The position numbers and the translations under genes were made by a program. The notes beneath the pieces were generated by a model. That model worked only from the letters and a program-made list of their open reading frames with translations. It had not been told where the DNA came from and made no database searches. From Streptomyces europaeiscabiei (GTDB lineage: Bacteria; Actinomycetota; Actinomycetes; Streptomycetales; Streptomycetaceae): DNA of 64,000 nucleotides. The number at the start of each line of letters is the position of its first letter. Position 1 is the first letter of the stretch. This document shows positions 43,024 to 51,867 of the stretch, one piece after another. The stretch spans positions 10,544,001 to 10,608,000 of the forward strand of contig NZ_CP107841.1 in the NCBI RefSeq assembly GCF_036346855.1, given 5' to 3'.

Positions 43024-44328
43024 CTACTCCTTGACCTGCTTCGGGTCGATCGGAATCTCGCGTGCCGTGTTCTCGGCGCGCTCCTCTGCGCCCAGCTTCA
43101 GCGTTGCGGTCCCGCAGCAGCGGTCGTACTGGTTCTGCCAGTCCGTCATGAACGCGTCATAGCTGGACTGGCCGACCAGCTTCAGGTCCGACTCGTCGTT
43201 GTGCCAGACGCCGTTGCTTGTCCAGTTCGCGGAGCCAACGAACACGATTCTGGAGTTGACCGCACCTGCGTAGCCGCCGCTGACCATCATGTACTTGTCG
43301 TGCGTGTAGTGCAGGGCGTTGCCGTTCGCGTCGGTTCCGCGGCTGGTGTCGTGCACGGAGATGTTCGGCCGGTCCTTCAGGTAGTTCTGCACGCTGCTGT
43401 CGACCTGACCGGCGGTGAGGAGTATGCGGATCTTGACGCCGGTCTGTGCCAGGCTCACCAGCTTCTTCGGCAGTTCGAGATAGTTCCGGTCGCCCGGCTG
43501 CCCGTGAGAGGTCCACTGGAACATGGCTATGTTGATCGTGGCCGGCGCCTTGACGTTGTTCAGGAAGTCGACCCAGGTGTCGCTCTTGGAGCGTGCCTTG
43601 GGCCACTGGTAGGAGGGCGGGGACAGTGTCCTGGCGGCCTGGCCGTCGGTGGAGCTGTAGTAGTCGGGCATCAGCGGGCCCGGACCGTTGAGCGCCCCCT
43701 TGGCCATGGCGGTGAAGTAGCGGGCGTAGAGGTTGTACAGGTCGACGTTGCCCTTGACGGTGGCGCTGCTGTTCCACGCGGTATTGGCTTGGGCGGACGT
43801 GGGGTTGGCGCTGCTGACGGTCACGGTCCTGTTCGCGTCGCTCCCGCCGCTGAACATGTAGTACTTCGCGTGCAGGGAGGAGCCGGAATAGTGGGTCAGG
43901 CAGCCGCCCGGGCACAGCGCGGCGAAGCTGGAGGCTTGCGGATCGTTGCCGAGCTCGGTGACCAACGACTGCCAGACCGCGTTGTCGCTGTGCACGTCCA
44001 TCAGCGCCTTGACGATGACGCCGCGCTGGTGCGCGGCGATCAGGGCGTTGGCGAAGTCCGGGCCCGGCTGCGTGCTGCCGATCGAGTACATGGCGACGCG
44101 TATGGTCTGCCCGCAACTGGCGCTGTTGATCGATTCGATGATCGGGTCCATGACGTTCATCCGGGCGTCGGGGTCCTCCGGGTCGTTGAAGCGAGGACCC
44201 GGTGTCGAGGTGAACGTCCGGGACTCGCAACTGAGGGGAGTCTTGGCCTTCTTGACCGCAGCGTGCGCCGCGGTCGGCGACAGCGCGGTGACGGCCAGTG
44301 CACTGATCAATGTGAACGTTCGCTTCAT
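43024..44328 (-). CDS. Secreted phospholipase D-like protein
   Basis: A 434-residue exported protein. The signal peptide is MKRTFTLISALAVTALSPTA with cleavage near AHAA. Two PLD half-domains follow, each with an HxK-type motif: SLHAKYYMFSGG followed by VTVSSANPT (first), and HYTHDKYMMVSGGYAG followed by FVGSANWT (second). These bind the phosphate and give the phosphohistidine intermediate. In both the trailing acidic residue of the classical HKD is not where expected, so catalysis may differ; substrates of the family include phospholipids, nucleic acids and wall polymers. An ATG at 44328 is chosen because it gives the signal peptide. It stands alone. Confidence 0.88.
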   Translation of the reverse strand: MKRTFTLISALAVTALSPTAAHAAVKKAKTPLSCESRTFTSTPGPRFNDPEDPDARMNVMDPIIESINSASCGQTIRVAMYSIGSTQPGPDFANALIAAHQRGVIVKALMDVHSDNAVWQSLVTELGNDPQASSFAALCPGGCLTHYSGSSLHAKYYMFSGGSDANRTVTVSSANPTSAQANTAWNSSATVKGNVDLYNLYARYFTAMAKGALNGPGPLMPDYYSSTDGQAARTLSPPSYQWPKARSKSDTWVDFLNNVKAPATINIAMFQWTSHGQPGDRNYLELPKKLVSLAQTGVKIRILLTAGQVDSSVQNYLKDRPNISVHDTSRGTDANGNALHYTHDKYMMVSGGYAGAVNSRIVFVGSANWTSNGVWHNDESDLKLVGQSSYDAFMTDWQNQYDRCCGTATLKLGAEERAENTAREIPIDPKQVKE

Positions 44329-44872
44329 GGACGTGCCTTTCGCTGAGCTGTTGCCGATGACGAGTCGGGCATTGCTGTGCTGATCGCCCCAGGGTGGCCG
44401 CCGAGGCGAGCCCGGCAGCCGGCGTTCACCCAAAACGTCGCACAGCCCTCCCAGTCGACCTCCGCCGTGCGGTCGTGGCGGAGTGGGCCGCTCCGGCCGA
44501 GCCGCCGACGCGGCGAGGAGGCCGCCGGTCAGGGGCGCTGCCACGACGTTCGCCGTAAGGACGTGGACGCGTGTCGGGAGCGGGGCCGGGAATGCGCCTG
44601 TGCTCGGCCACGCGTTGAGATCCTGCGATGGGACCGGGACATCCGGCGGACATCCCGGTCGATGAAGTGCTGGTCCGTTAGTGTCTGCCCGAAGTTGTTC
44701 CATGTATCCCACTGATCCACTGTTCGGCAATCAGGAGACTTGTGAAGGCGTCGAAGGGTTGCACGAGGAGACAGGAAAGCAGGTACGCAGGCAGGGGAGT
44801 TGGAAGTGGGGACGGGCCACGGGAGCGGTGCCCTCCACGAGCGCATGGGGCAGGCCGACTGCAGCATGACGG

Positions 44873-45088
44873 ATGACCAACGAGGCCCCGGAGCAGAGTG
44901 ATCGAGACGTCCCGGGCAGCGCCATCGCCGACGATGAGTTCCAGTTCCTTGTCACCGCGGACGCCCGCCTCGGCACGTTCGCCCACTACGCCGAACAAGC
45001 CCTCGTCGTCTTCGGAGATGACCTCATCGAGCAGGTCGCCAATGACTTGGACCAACTGCTCGGCGACGGCGTCTGGACCTTCGGTTGA
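44873..45088 (+). CDS. DUF2716-like short protein, possibly truncated
   Basis: A 71-residue frame, with DDEFQFLVTADARLGTFAHY followed by AEQALVVFGDDLIEQVANDL and LLG near the end. This matches the C-terminal part of DUF2716 proteins (DGDYxxxLxxDLRxGTFGHPWEQTLCVFG). The normal N-terminal half is not found upstream, so this is either a minimal member or the rear end of a broken gene. Function unknown. Confidence 0.5.
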   Translation: MTNEAPEQSDRDVPGSAIADDEFQFLVTADARLGTFAHYAEQALVVFGDDLIEQVANDLDQLLGDGVWTFG

Positions 45089-45300
45089 GCGATCAGATGA
45101 CGCCCCGTCACCGATCTTTCGAGAATGTCCTGGATGAGCCGCATTCCGTGCCGTGAACCGGTGGAGTGCATCTCTGCAGAGACTGCGGTCGCGCTCGTTG
45201 TGCCAGCCCCGGCTATGTGTGCCTCATGTGCCTGCATGGCGATCATGGACTCAAGCTGCGGGACCGCCTCCGTAACCCCAGATGAGGTTAAGAAGTCATC

Positions 45301-46022
45301 TCAATTGGTGAGTCTGCGGTAGCAGATGAGGGTGCAGGCGATGCTGGTGAAGGCTAGGAAGTGCTCGGCCTTGCGTTCGTAGCGGCGGTGGAGCCGTCGG
45401 CAGTCGGCGAGCCAGGACATGGTGCGTTCGATGGTCCACCGGTGTCGTCCGAGCCGCTGTGAGGTCTCGATCCCTTTGTGGGCGATGCGGTGTCGGATAC
45501 CGGGCTGTGCCAGCCATTGCCGCAAGTGGCGGTAGTCGTAGCCCTTGTCGCGGTGGAGCTTGGCGGGCTTGCGTCGGCGAGGTCCTCGGCGATACCGAAT
45601 CGGAGGTATGTCTTTCACGAGCGGTATCAGGGCCTGACTGTCGTGGACGTTGGCGATTCGGACCTGTCAGGTCCCCCTTTTCAGGCCCGCATGTTCACCG
45701 AGTCGATCGCGCACCTCGACCAGTCCAGGTCACCGCGAGAGCCGAGTTCGTCGAGGACCAGGCGGTGGAGCTTGGCCCACACTCTGGCCTTCGTCCACTC
45801 GGTGAACCGGCGGTGGGCCGTCGCCCCGGACGGCCCGAACGACGCCGAGTGCAGCTGCTGCCACGTGCAGCCCGACGTCGCCACGAACACGATCGCCGCC
45901 GGCACCTCGCGGTCACCGTGGCGACGCCGGCCACCACCCTGCGGCCGCGATGGCGCTCCCGGAACCACGCGCTGGAATGACTGCCACAACTCATCCGGCA
46001 CCAGCCGCTCAACGATTCCCAC
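45301..46022 (-). pseudogene. IS5-family transposase, internal stop and deletion
   Basis: Begins MGIVERLVPDELWQSFQRVV from ATG 46022 and runs to the first DDE aspartate in SRCAIDSVNMRA, where a TGA follows. About 90 bases (between KGDLTGP and ANVHDSQALIP) are missing compared with the usual protein. The C-terminal half resumes in another frame (KDIPPIRYRRGPRRRKPAKL, DKGYDYRHLRQWL) and is intact to the end, with the catalytic glutamate in HRWTIERTMSWLADC. Inactive. Confidence 0.8.
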
Positions 46023-46059
46023 GCCGGGAGGCTACCGACCGCAAAGGTAAGGACCGTAG

Positions 46060-46275
46060 TCAGTGGCCCATTCGGCGCTGCTCGTCGAATCGAAGCAGCA
46101 CCCTTACCAGACGCCACACTCCGGCCATCGCCCCGAGCAGCGCGCCCCCTGCCAACACGCCTTTCTCTGCCGAACCGGAGAGGCCAAGGATCAGGACGAG
46201 AGTCCAGGCGACGGCAAAGATCGCCCCAGCCAGCACAGTGGCAGTCACCAGGGCGAAAACGATCTCCACCGTCAT
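46060..46275 (-). CDS. Small membrane protein, 71 aa
   Basis: MTVEIVFALVTATVLAGAIF followed by AVAWTLVLILGL is one transmembrane helix, and KGVLAGGALLGAMAGVWRLV a second; the tail RVLLRFDEQRRMGH is charged. The start at 46275 is chosen because the hydrophobic helix then begins at residue 4. No known family. Confidence 0.55.
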   Translation of the reverse strand: MTVEIVFALVTATVLAGAIFAVAWTLVLILGLSGSAEKGVLAGGALLGAMAGVWRLVRVLLRFDEQRRMGH

Positions 46276-46605
46276 TGCGTCCTTCTCCCACCGCGACTCA
46301 CGCCCAATTTCCATGCCGCAAGTTTCCCATCGCGGCCAACCACCGCGCCTACGCCGACCGCCGACTCTCACGGGCGGCCATCCGCTACCACACTGAGCCG
46401 GTGAAGCCGGTCCTCGCTGTACCCAACGGCGGGCTGCCCGGGGCTGATCCGTACCGAACAGGCACCGCTTCTGACAACTGTTCCGGAGCCCATGCTTCGT
46501 GCGCCGGCCGCAGGCTGACGTTCCTGGCGTGCTGCGAAGAGCCAGTTCCGTCGGCCGCCGCGAGCGTGCCAGCTGTTCGCTGCGGCGGTACGGGGAGGCG
46601 AAGCG

Positions 46606-46640
46606 CCCGTCCTTCCTTGGTGGTGCCGGGGAAGGACGGG
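46606..46640 (-). terminator. Hairpin terminator of the lipoprotein gene
   Basis: CCCGTCCTTCC at 46606-46616 pairs with GGAAGGACGGG at 46630-46640 around a 13-base loop, 17 bases beyond the stop of the leftward lipoprotein gene. Confidence 0.7.
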
Positions 46641-46656
46641 CTTCGGTATACAGGGC

Positions 46657-47106
46657 TCAGTCCTGGAGCTTCATGCCCTTGGGGGAGGTGAGGCCCTTGT
46701 CGGGGTGGGCGCGGAATGTTGCCGTCCAGACGGTGGGCAGGCAGGACGTCCCGTTGGGGTGCTGCTCGGCCAGCTTGGCTCGGCTGCTGTCCTCGACGAC
46801 CTTGTGGCCGTTCTTCACGGAGGTCACGGTGAGCTGTACCGGCACGGTGGCGGCGCCGATGTCGTCGGGGAGTGGGATGGCCAGCGCGGCGAACGGGTCG
46901 TCGGGGCTGCCTGATGTCCGCTCCTCGCAGGTGCCGTCCACACACAGCCGGATCCGCGCCGCGTCCCGGATGCCGAAGTCGGCGGGCCGCCACACGGCGG
47001 CGACCTGTGAGTCCGCGTCGGCCTCGGTGCACGTGGTGGCCTGGCCCAGGAACGAGCATCCGGTCAGGGCAAGCGCCAGCAGGGGCGTGAGAAGGGCGCG
47101 GCGCAT
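46657..47106 (-). CDS. Lipoprotein, 149 aa
   Basis: MRRALLTPLLALALTGCSFL has a lipobox with the lipid cysteine at residue 17. The mature part is a strand-rich domain with cysteines in TTCTEADA, RIRLCVDGTCEE and GTSCLPTVW that could pair. It includes ATVPVQLTVTSVKNGHKVVE. No known function. Its ATG is one base past a TGA in another frame, and the 200 bases upstream read like an eroded gene. Confidence 0.8.
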   Translation of the reverse strand: MRRALLTPLLALALTGCSFLGQATTCTEADADSQVAAVWRPADFGIRDAARIRLCVDGTCEERTSGSPDDPFAALAIPLPDDIGAATVPVQLTVTSVKNGHKVVEDSSRAKLAEQHPNGTSCLPTVWTATFRAHPDKGLTSPKGMKLQD

Positions 47107-47308
47107 GTCAGGACCTCGCTACGGTGCCGGGGAAAGGGCTGTTGGCCAGTCTGATGATGATGAAGACCAGCCCGACGTGGGTCAACAACCCCGCATCTGT
47201 GCGCTCTGCGCCCAATTCGCCGACCTCGAGTCGCCGGACTGCTTCGCGGAGGGCCAGTGTGGGGCGGCGCGGGGGTGTGCGCTGATGTGCGAGGGATGGG
47301 CGGGCCGG

Positions 47309-47614
47309 CTATTCGCGCCGTGCGAAGTCCTCGAGGGCGGGTTGGTACCGGGTGACGTACGGGTGGCCGCTGTAGTCGACGGTCACGGTGTGCCGCAGGA
47401 CTTCGTCGTCGGCGTCGTAGAAGACGTGCTCGATCTCCAGACAGGCCCGCTCGGTGGAGATGACGAAATCCTCCGCCTCCTGGCCGCTCACCTGCCGCGC
47501 CCGCGTGCCGGTGACCACCCGCACTGTCCCGGGCGGCGCACCCGGTGGCGGCTCGACAGTGCCGCCCAGCCGTCCCCGCTCCGCCCCGCCCTGCGTCTCG
47601 CCTCGTTCCGCCAT
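47309..47614 (-). CDS. Hypothetical protein, 101 aa
   Basis: A soluble acidic protein from ATG 47614. It has a Gly/Pro-rich start and a folded-looking end: VVTGTRARQVSGQEAEDFVI, STERACLEIEHVFYDADDEV and LRHTVTVDYSGHPYVTRYQP. No known domain. Divergent to the small-protein operon at 47786; the 170-base gap contains a GTGCGCAATGCGCACACCCT-like stretch repeated at about 47675-47692 and 47703-47722. Confidence 0.55.
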   Translation of the reverse strand: MAERGETQGGAERGRLGGTVEPPPGAPPGTVRVVTGTRARQVSGQEAEDFVISTERACLEIEHVFYDADDEVLRHTVTVDYSGHPYVTRYQPALEDFARRE

Positions 47615-47674
47615 GGCTGCCACCGTACTGAGCGCTCATCCCGAGGCACAGATGACAGACCACATCGCCTTGCG

Positions 47675-47722
47675 CAATGCGCACACCCTGCCCCTCTCTA
47701 GGCGTGCGCAATGCGCACACCC
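47675..47722. promoter_or_regulatory. Tandem TGCGCAATGCGCACACCCT repeat in divergent gap
   Basis: Two copies of TGCGCAATGCGCACACCCT lie at about 47673-47691 and 47705-47723; each contains the short palindrome TGCGCAatGCGCA. The position, between divergent genes and 60-110 bases before the small-protein operon, suggests a regulator binding site. Confidence 0.55.
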
Positions 47723-47785
47723 TTAGCGGATGGCCCCACTGACCGTGGAACCGCCCAACCACCGCCGCTGCCAAGGAGACTGACC

Positions 47786-48010
47786 ATGGGGATGTTCAAG
47801 AACAAGGAAGAGGCCCTGCGGATGGCCGACCACCTCATCGAGGCGACGCGGCCGGAGACCGAGCGGATCATCGCGAAGGCCCGCAGCGACCGGGAGAGCA
47901 CGCCCACCACGACCCACGACAGCGGAACGAACTCCACCACCGTCATCAACGGCGACCACCAGGGCATCACCGGCGGCGTCCACCACGGCGACCTGAACTT
48001 CGGCCGCTGA
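47786..48010 (+). CDS. Small protein with GITGGVHHGDLNFG tail
   Basis: A 74-residue protein (ATG 47786, AAGGAG at 47773). A helical front (FKNKEEALRMADHLIEATRP with ETERIIAKAR) is followed by a Ser/Thr-rich linker and NGDHQGITGGVHHGDLNFG. That tail resembles the GDVxGxxxQAGxIxGGVHFH motif which occurs in many Streptomyces proteins of the STAND/NACHT and related defence families. Its function is unknown. First of three small genes on the same strand. Confidence 0.7.
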   Translation: MGMFKNKEEALRMADHLIEATRPETERIIAKARSDRESTPTTTHDSGTNSTTVINGDHQGITGGVHHGDLNFGR

Positions 48011-48098
48011 GCCGACTCCCGCCCACGGTCTTGGCCCCTGCAGATCCGGCGAATTCCAGGGGCCGCACCCCTATCCAGCAAGGAAAGCGCTCGGGTCC

Positions 48099-48464
48099 GT
48101 GCACGTTACGAAGACCAGCGGCCACACCGCAGAGCTCACCTGGGACCCCAAGAGCGACGACCCCCAGGGCTGCTTGGCGACAGCCATCGAGGGCGACCAA
48201 CTCGCCTACGCGCTCGAGGCCCTCGGCGATCCCGACGACGTGGGACTGAAGGGGGCATCGCCGGAGAGCGCACTGCAGGCCGCAGTATGCACGGCCCAGC
48301 TGGCAGTACTGCTGGAACGGCGCTCCGCCCTGCAGGTCGTCCGGCTCCGTGACGTTCACAAGCTCTCGTGGCGGCGAATCGCCGCGGCGATCCTCGACGA
48401 CCCCGAGAAGCAGTCGTCGGTCCGGCGGATGTACGACTCCGGCCGCCGCAACCTGCCCCACTGA
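48099..48464 (+). CDS. Hypothetical protein, 121 aa, sigma-like helical end
   Basis: From GTG 48099 with AAGGAAAG upstream. The middle (AVCTAQLAVLLERRSALQVV) is helical. RLRDVHKLSWRRIAAAILDD followed by SVRRMYDSGRRNLPH looks like a helix-turn-helix of the sigma-region-4 kind (L-S-W-R-x-I-A...). It may be a DNA-binding regulator of its own operon. No close family recognised. Confidence 0.65.
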   Translation: MHVTKTSGHTAELTWDPKSDDPQGCLATAIEGDQLAYALEALGDPDDVGLKGASPESALQAAVCTAQLAVLLERRSALQVVRLRDVHKLSWRRIAAAILDDPEKQSSVRRMYDSGRRNLPH

Positions 48465-48510
48465 TCACCACCTGGCAACAACGACGCACCGCCCAGGGAA
48501 GGAGAGCACC

Positions 48511-48630
48511 ATGTCCGAGCAGACGTCACCCGAGGTGATGGAGGCCCTGCGGCAGGCGGCCTTGCAGCAGGAGGAAGCCTCGCGACAGCTGGCCGAGCAA
48601 ATTGCGCGGCTGGCCGAGGAGGGCAAGTAG
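48511..48630 (+). CDS. Tiny coiled-coil protein, 39 aa
   Basis: MSEQTSPEVMEALRQAALQQ followed by EEASRQLAEQIARLAEEGK, one amphipathic helix. A GGAGAG ribosome site is 3-9 bases before the ATG. Third gene of the unit; a strong terminator follows. Probably a partner or brake for one of the other two; that is inference from position. Confidence 0.6.
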   Translation: MSEQTSPEVMEALRQAALQQEEASRQLAEQIARLAEEGK

Positions 48631-48652
48631 CCGCCCTGAGCCCCGCCAACCC

Positions 48653-48679
48653 GAACCCCCGGCCACACGCCGGGGGTTC
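48653..48679 (+). terminator. Strong hairpin terminator of the small-protein operon
   Basis: GAACCCCCGGC at 48653-48663 pairs perfectly with GCCGGGGGTTC at 48669-48679 around a CACAC loop, 23 bases after the last stop. Confidence 0.85.
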
Positions 48680-48883
48680 GCCGTGGGACGGCTTCAGAGC
48701 CTGTTTTTCGATCCGAAGATCGCCACTGGAGGGGGATAGCCCTCAGCGGTCTGTCCGGCGGTGCCAGCCATCTGGTGCGCGTGCTGTAGGTACGCCACGC
48801 TGGTTCAGCAGCAGGACCAGGGGAGGGCATGATGAGGTTGTTTGCTTGCCTCTATGAACGTGCGGTCGGCTCCGTGATGGCCG

Positions 48884-50059
48884 ATGGGCCGTCTTGCCGG
48901 AGGATCGAGCTTGACCGCGGCTGAGCGAAATTCGAACCTGACGCCGCGCGGTGCCATGCGCTGGCCATTGGGACTGCATATCGCTGTCGTACTGGTGCTG
49001 GCCGTAGCCGCAGTGATCACCGTCTTGGGACTACTGTGGCTGATGCTCGGGGCGCCCCAGGTTCAGGTGTCTGGACCGCTGAGGCCCGGTGATACATATG
49101 ACGCCATCAAGATCGCACTGGCTGTTGTTGCGGGTGTCGGCGGGGTCGTGGCACTCGTGGTCGCCTATCGGCGCCAGCATCTGAGTGAAGCGACCGATTT
49201 CCGCGAGCATGACAAGGCGCTGATCGAACGGTTCGGCGCCGCCGCCGAACAACTCGGGACAGACCAGCCAGCTGTACGCATGGCAGGCGCCTATGCCATG
49301 GCACGGCTCGCCGATGAATGGCCGCAGGAACGCCAGATGTGCATCGACGTACTGTGCGGCTACCTGAGAATGCCGCATGCTCCCGATCCGCCGACCGACG
49401 ATCAGGCGCTGGCGTCGTGGCAGCGCGAGCGAGAGGTGCGCGTAACTGTCCTGAGGCTCATTGCCGCCCACCTGCGCGACGGTGCGCCCGCATCCTGGCA
49501 GGGCCACGATCTCGACTTCACGGGCGCCGTCCTTGTTGAAGCTGACTTCCGTGGCGCCCGCTTCACTGGCGGTGACATCCTCTTCGTCAAGGCCCTCTTC
49601 GCTGGCGACGGAACGGACCAGATCATCTTCGATGAGGCCAACTTCGCCGAAGACAGCCACGTCTATTTCCGGCTCGCCGAATTCCGCAGCGGCACCGTCC
49701 GCTTCAACCGTGCCACCTTCAGCGGCGGCTGGGTCACCTTTGACCATGCCCGCTTCACCGGTGGTCGCGTGACCTTCCGGGACGCTTCCTTCACAGCGGG
49801 CGAAGTCCCTTTCGAGGGAGCTGAGTTCTCCGACGGCATCGTCGACTTCACCGGCGCGACCTTTACCGGCAGCGCCGTAAACTTCGGTGAACGCCACCTC
49901 TCTTCCATTTATCGCACGGTGCCGCCCGCTCACTTCAGCGGTGGCACCGTCGACTTGTCCCAGGTAGCCGACCTCAGGCACCCCCCGAAATTCGGCCTGC
50001 AGGTGACGCCCTCTGGGCTGCGACTTCCCTCGGGCACCAGCATTTCTGACCTGCCTTGA
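48884..50059 (+). CDS. Membrane-anchored pentapeptide-repeat-like protein
   Basis: Up to 391 residues. Two transmembrane helices are near the front (LHIAVVLVLAVAAVITVLGL and AIKIALAVVAGVGGVVALVV), followed by a helical cytoplasmic part (AAAEQLGTDQPAVRMAGAYA with MARLADEWPQERQMC). The second half is a run of imperfect pentapeptides that form a right-handed beta-helix: VEADFRGARFTGG, EANFAEDSHVYFRLAEFRSG, FNRATFSGGWVTFDHARFTG and more. A TTG at 48911, 8 bases after CGGAGG, may be the true start instead of ATG 48884. The role of these coils is often protein or DNA mimicry; here it is unknown. Confidence 0.8.
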   Translation: MGRLAGGSSLTAAERNSNLTPRGAMRWPLGLHIAVVLVLAVAAVITVLGLLWLMLGAPQVQVSGPLRPGDTYDAIKIALAVVAGVGGVVALVVAYRRQHLSEATDFREHDKALIERFGAAAEQLGTDQPAVRMAGAYAMARLADEWPQERQMCIDVLCGYLRMPHAPDPPTDDQALASWQREREVRVTVLRLIAAHLRDGAPASWQGHDLDFTGAVLVEADFRGARFTGGDILFVKALFAGDGTDQIIFDEANFAEDSHVYFRLAEFRSGTVRFNRATFSGGWVTFDHARFTGGRVTFRDASFTAGEVPFEGAEFSDGIVDFTGATFTGSAVNFGERHLSSIYRTVPPAHFSGGTVDLSQVADLRHPPKFGLQVTPSGLRLPSGTSISDLP

Positions 50060-50564
50060 GCTCGTCCTTGCCCGACGGCGGTCCTGAGAACCGTCTCTCA
50101 GCGCGTACGAGATGCCCACCCTGGCCGACTGCGACCGGCGGTCCTTGTAACCGACCCTGCCGCAGCCTCGCATGGGGCGTCTGGAGCCCGGCGAGAGCTG
50201 GCAGGCGCGAGCCTTGCCATCACGTCGCTGCCAGCTCTGCCACCGCTTCCAGCGACGATGCCTGTCGATGTTGAGGAACTCTTAGGAACGCTGGTTGCAG
50301 ACCTCACCGTCCTTCTTGACGGCTCGGCAGTACTCGGCGTGGTCCTTGCACCGGTCCCCATGGCTATGACCGAGTGTCTTGGCCCCAAGGGAACGAGTCC
50401 TCTGGCCCCTCTTGGTGATCTTCGCCCCGTGGCGTGACCGAGTGAGTTGGCCCCACCCTGTGCTCGGTTGGCAGAACGGTCAGAGCAGGATGGGTGTTAG
50501 CGCGTGTGGTCGGCTGGCAATGTGGCGCCCGTTTGAAGGGCTTTCTCCGGATGCGGCCGAGCTG
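50060..50564. other. 500-bp stretch without a firm gene
   Basis: The minus strand has a coding-like frame ending at 50282 (GHSHGDRCKDHAEYCRAVKK followed by DGEVCNQRS), Cys/His-rich, perhaps the end of a lost zinc-binding protein. The motif GACCGAGTG-N2-TTGGCCCC occurs twice near 50369 and 50437. No convincing full gene. Confidence 0.35.
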
Positions 50565-50596
50565 GGGTGGGGAGGCCGTTTGCGGCCTCCCCACCC
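50565..50596 (-). terminator. Perfect 14-bp hairpin after the GNAT gene
   Basis: GGGTGGGGAGGCCG at 50565-50578 pairs with CGGCCTCCCCACCC at 50583-50596, loop TTTG. It is 11 bases past the stop of the leftward GNAT gene. Confidence 0.85.
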
Positions 50597-50606
50597 GATG
50601 TCTGGA

Positions 50607-51530
50607 TCAGTTCCAGGTCATGTTGATCGTGCGTTCGAAATTGACGTATCCGACGCGCTGGAAGGCGTTCGCCATGGGAATGTTGCCAAGATCTGTGGCC
50701 GCCCGGATGCGCGGAACGTCCTGCGCGATGAGGATGCGAGTGCCTTCGGCAAGGATCTCGTCGATGTAGCCGTTGCCCCGGTGCGCGGGGAGTACGGCGA
50801 GGTAGCCGATGATGGGGTTGTAGTCGTTGCGGGCAGGGGTGACGAACCCCACCGGTTCGCCGTCTGGCAGCGTCGCGATCCGCCACCATTCCCGAGGACT
50901 CCGGTAGTGCGCGAGTTCGTCCTCATAGTGCCTGGCCGCCGCCTCGCGGGCGGACATCCGGGTCAGGTCGTCCCTGCTGTGCGCGTCCAGCGTCCCGTCC
51001 AGGACCCGAGTCATCAGGGTGAGGATTTCCTCGGTGTCGCGGACCGGCCGGAACGCCAGGCGCCCGCTTGGCTCGGGGAGTGGCGTCCCGGGACGCCACT
51101 CCAGACGTAGCCGTTCGACGAACAGGCGGGCGCCGGTCCGTTCCAGGGCAGCCATGCGGTCCTCGACGACGCGCCGGGTCACCCCGCCCTCGCGCCAATC
51201 GGGTGGGACGAAGCGGCTGTACTCCGGTGGACGGGTGTCTGCCGGCACAACTTCGGCTGTGGCGGTCTGCAGCAGCCGCGCGCCGATGTCCACGCGGTCG
51301 CGATCCGCGCTGCTGTCGTCGATGTCGAGAATGTCCAAGAGGAATGGTGTGGCGTCTCCGGTCCGGCACCACCAGGCGGCCCTGGCCACCAGACGGTCGC
51401 CGCGCAGGGCGACCCACATCCATTCCGGCCGACGGCGGCCGGCGGCGAGGTCGTCCGCGAGTTCCTCGTTGAGGACGTAGGGAAGTCGGGAGAAGAGGTT
51501 GAGTTCGTCGCGCCCGGTGATCGGGCGCAT
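50607..51530 (-). CDS. GNAT-family acetyltransferase-like protein
   Basis: About 307 residues. The C-terminal 130 residues form a GNAT domain: EWWRIATLPDGEPVGFVTPA, YLAVLPAHRGNGYIDEILAE (acetyl-CoA loop R-G-N-G-Y) and NIPMANAFQRVGYVNFERTI. The N-terminal half (LPYVLNEELADDLAAGRRRP, MWVALRGDRLVARAAWW) may be a second, degenerate GNAT fold. The family moves an acetyl group from acetyl-CoA to an amine. I set the start at ATG 51530; an upstream GTG at 51551 is possible. Substrate unknown. Confidence 0.8.
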   Translation of the reverse strand: MRPITGRDELNLFSRLPYVLNEELADDLAAGRRRPEWMWVALRGDRLVARAAWWCRTGDATPFLLDILDIDDSSADRDRVDIGARLLQTATAEVVPADTRPPEYSRFVPPDWREGGVTRRVVEDRMAALERTGARLFVERLRLEWRPGTPLPEPSGRLAFRPVRDTEEILTLMTRVLDGTLDAHSRDDLTRMSAREAAARHYEDELAHYRSPREWWRIATLPDGEPVGFVTPARNDYNPIIGYLAVLPAHRGNGYIDEILAEGTRILIAQDVPRIRAATDLGNIPMANAFQRVGYVNFERTINMTWN

Positions 51531-51867
51531 GGTCAGGTCGTTCTGTTCCACGGTCAAGGCACGCTCCGGTGAAGGCGCCTGTCCGCTCCGGGGTTCAGAC
51601 GCGGTCTGCGCCCCGGGAGGACACAAGCGCAGTGATCATGGGGATCATGGGCTTATCCCTCCTTTTCGGTGTCGTGGCCCCTCGGTCCTGTCGACAGGGG
51701 TCCGGCCGCAAGATCTATCCAATCGCCGTCGCCTGCGCAAACCTATTTTGCGATCACCGGCCCGAGCCCGCTGGCAGCGCCGGGCATGGTGCAGTGTCGG
51801 GCGGCATGAGCCGAGCGTCATGCTTCCCTGGCCATCACGGTCTCGTGAAGGGGCCAGGGTTTGTTCG
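51531..51867. other. Intergenic, no gene seen
   Basis: Between the GNAT start and the IS21 right end. Contains short repeats such as GATCATGGGGATCATGGG (about 51637-51654), possibly part of the GNAT promoter. The IS21 terminal repeat could not be fixed. Confidence 0.3.
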
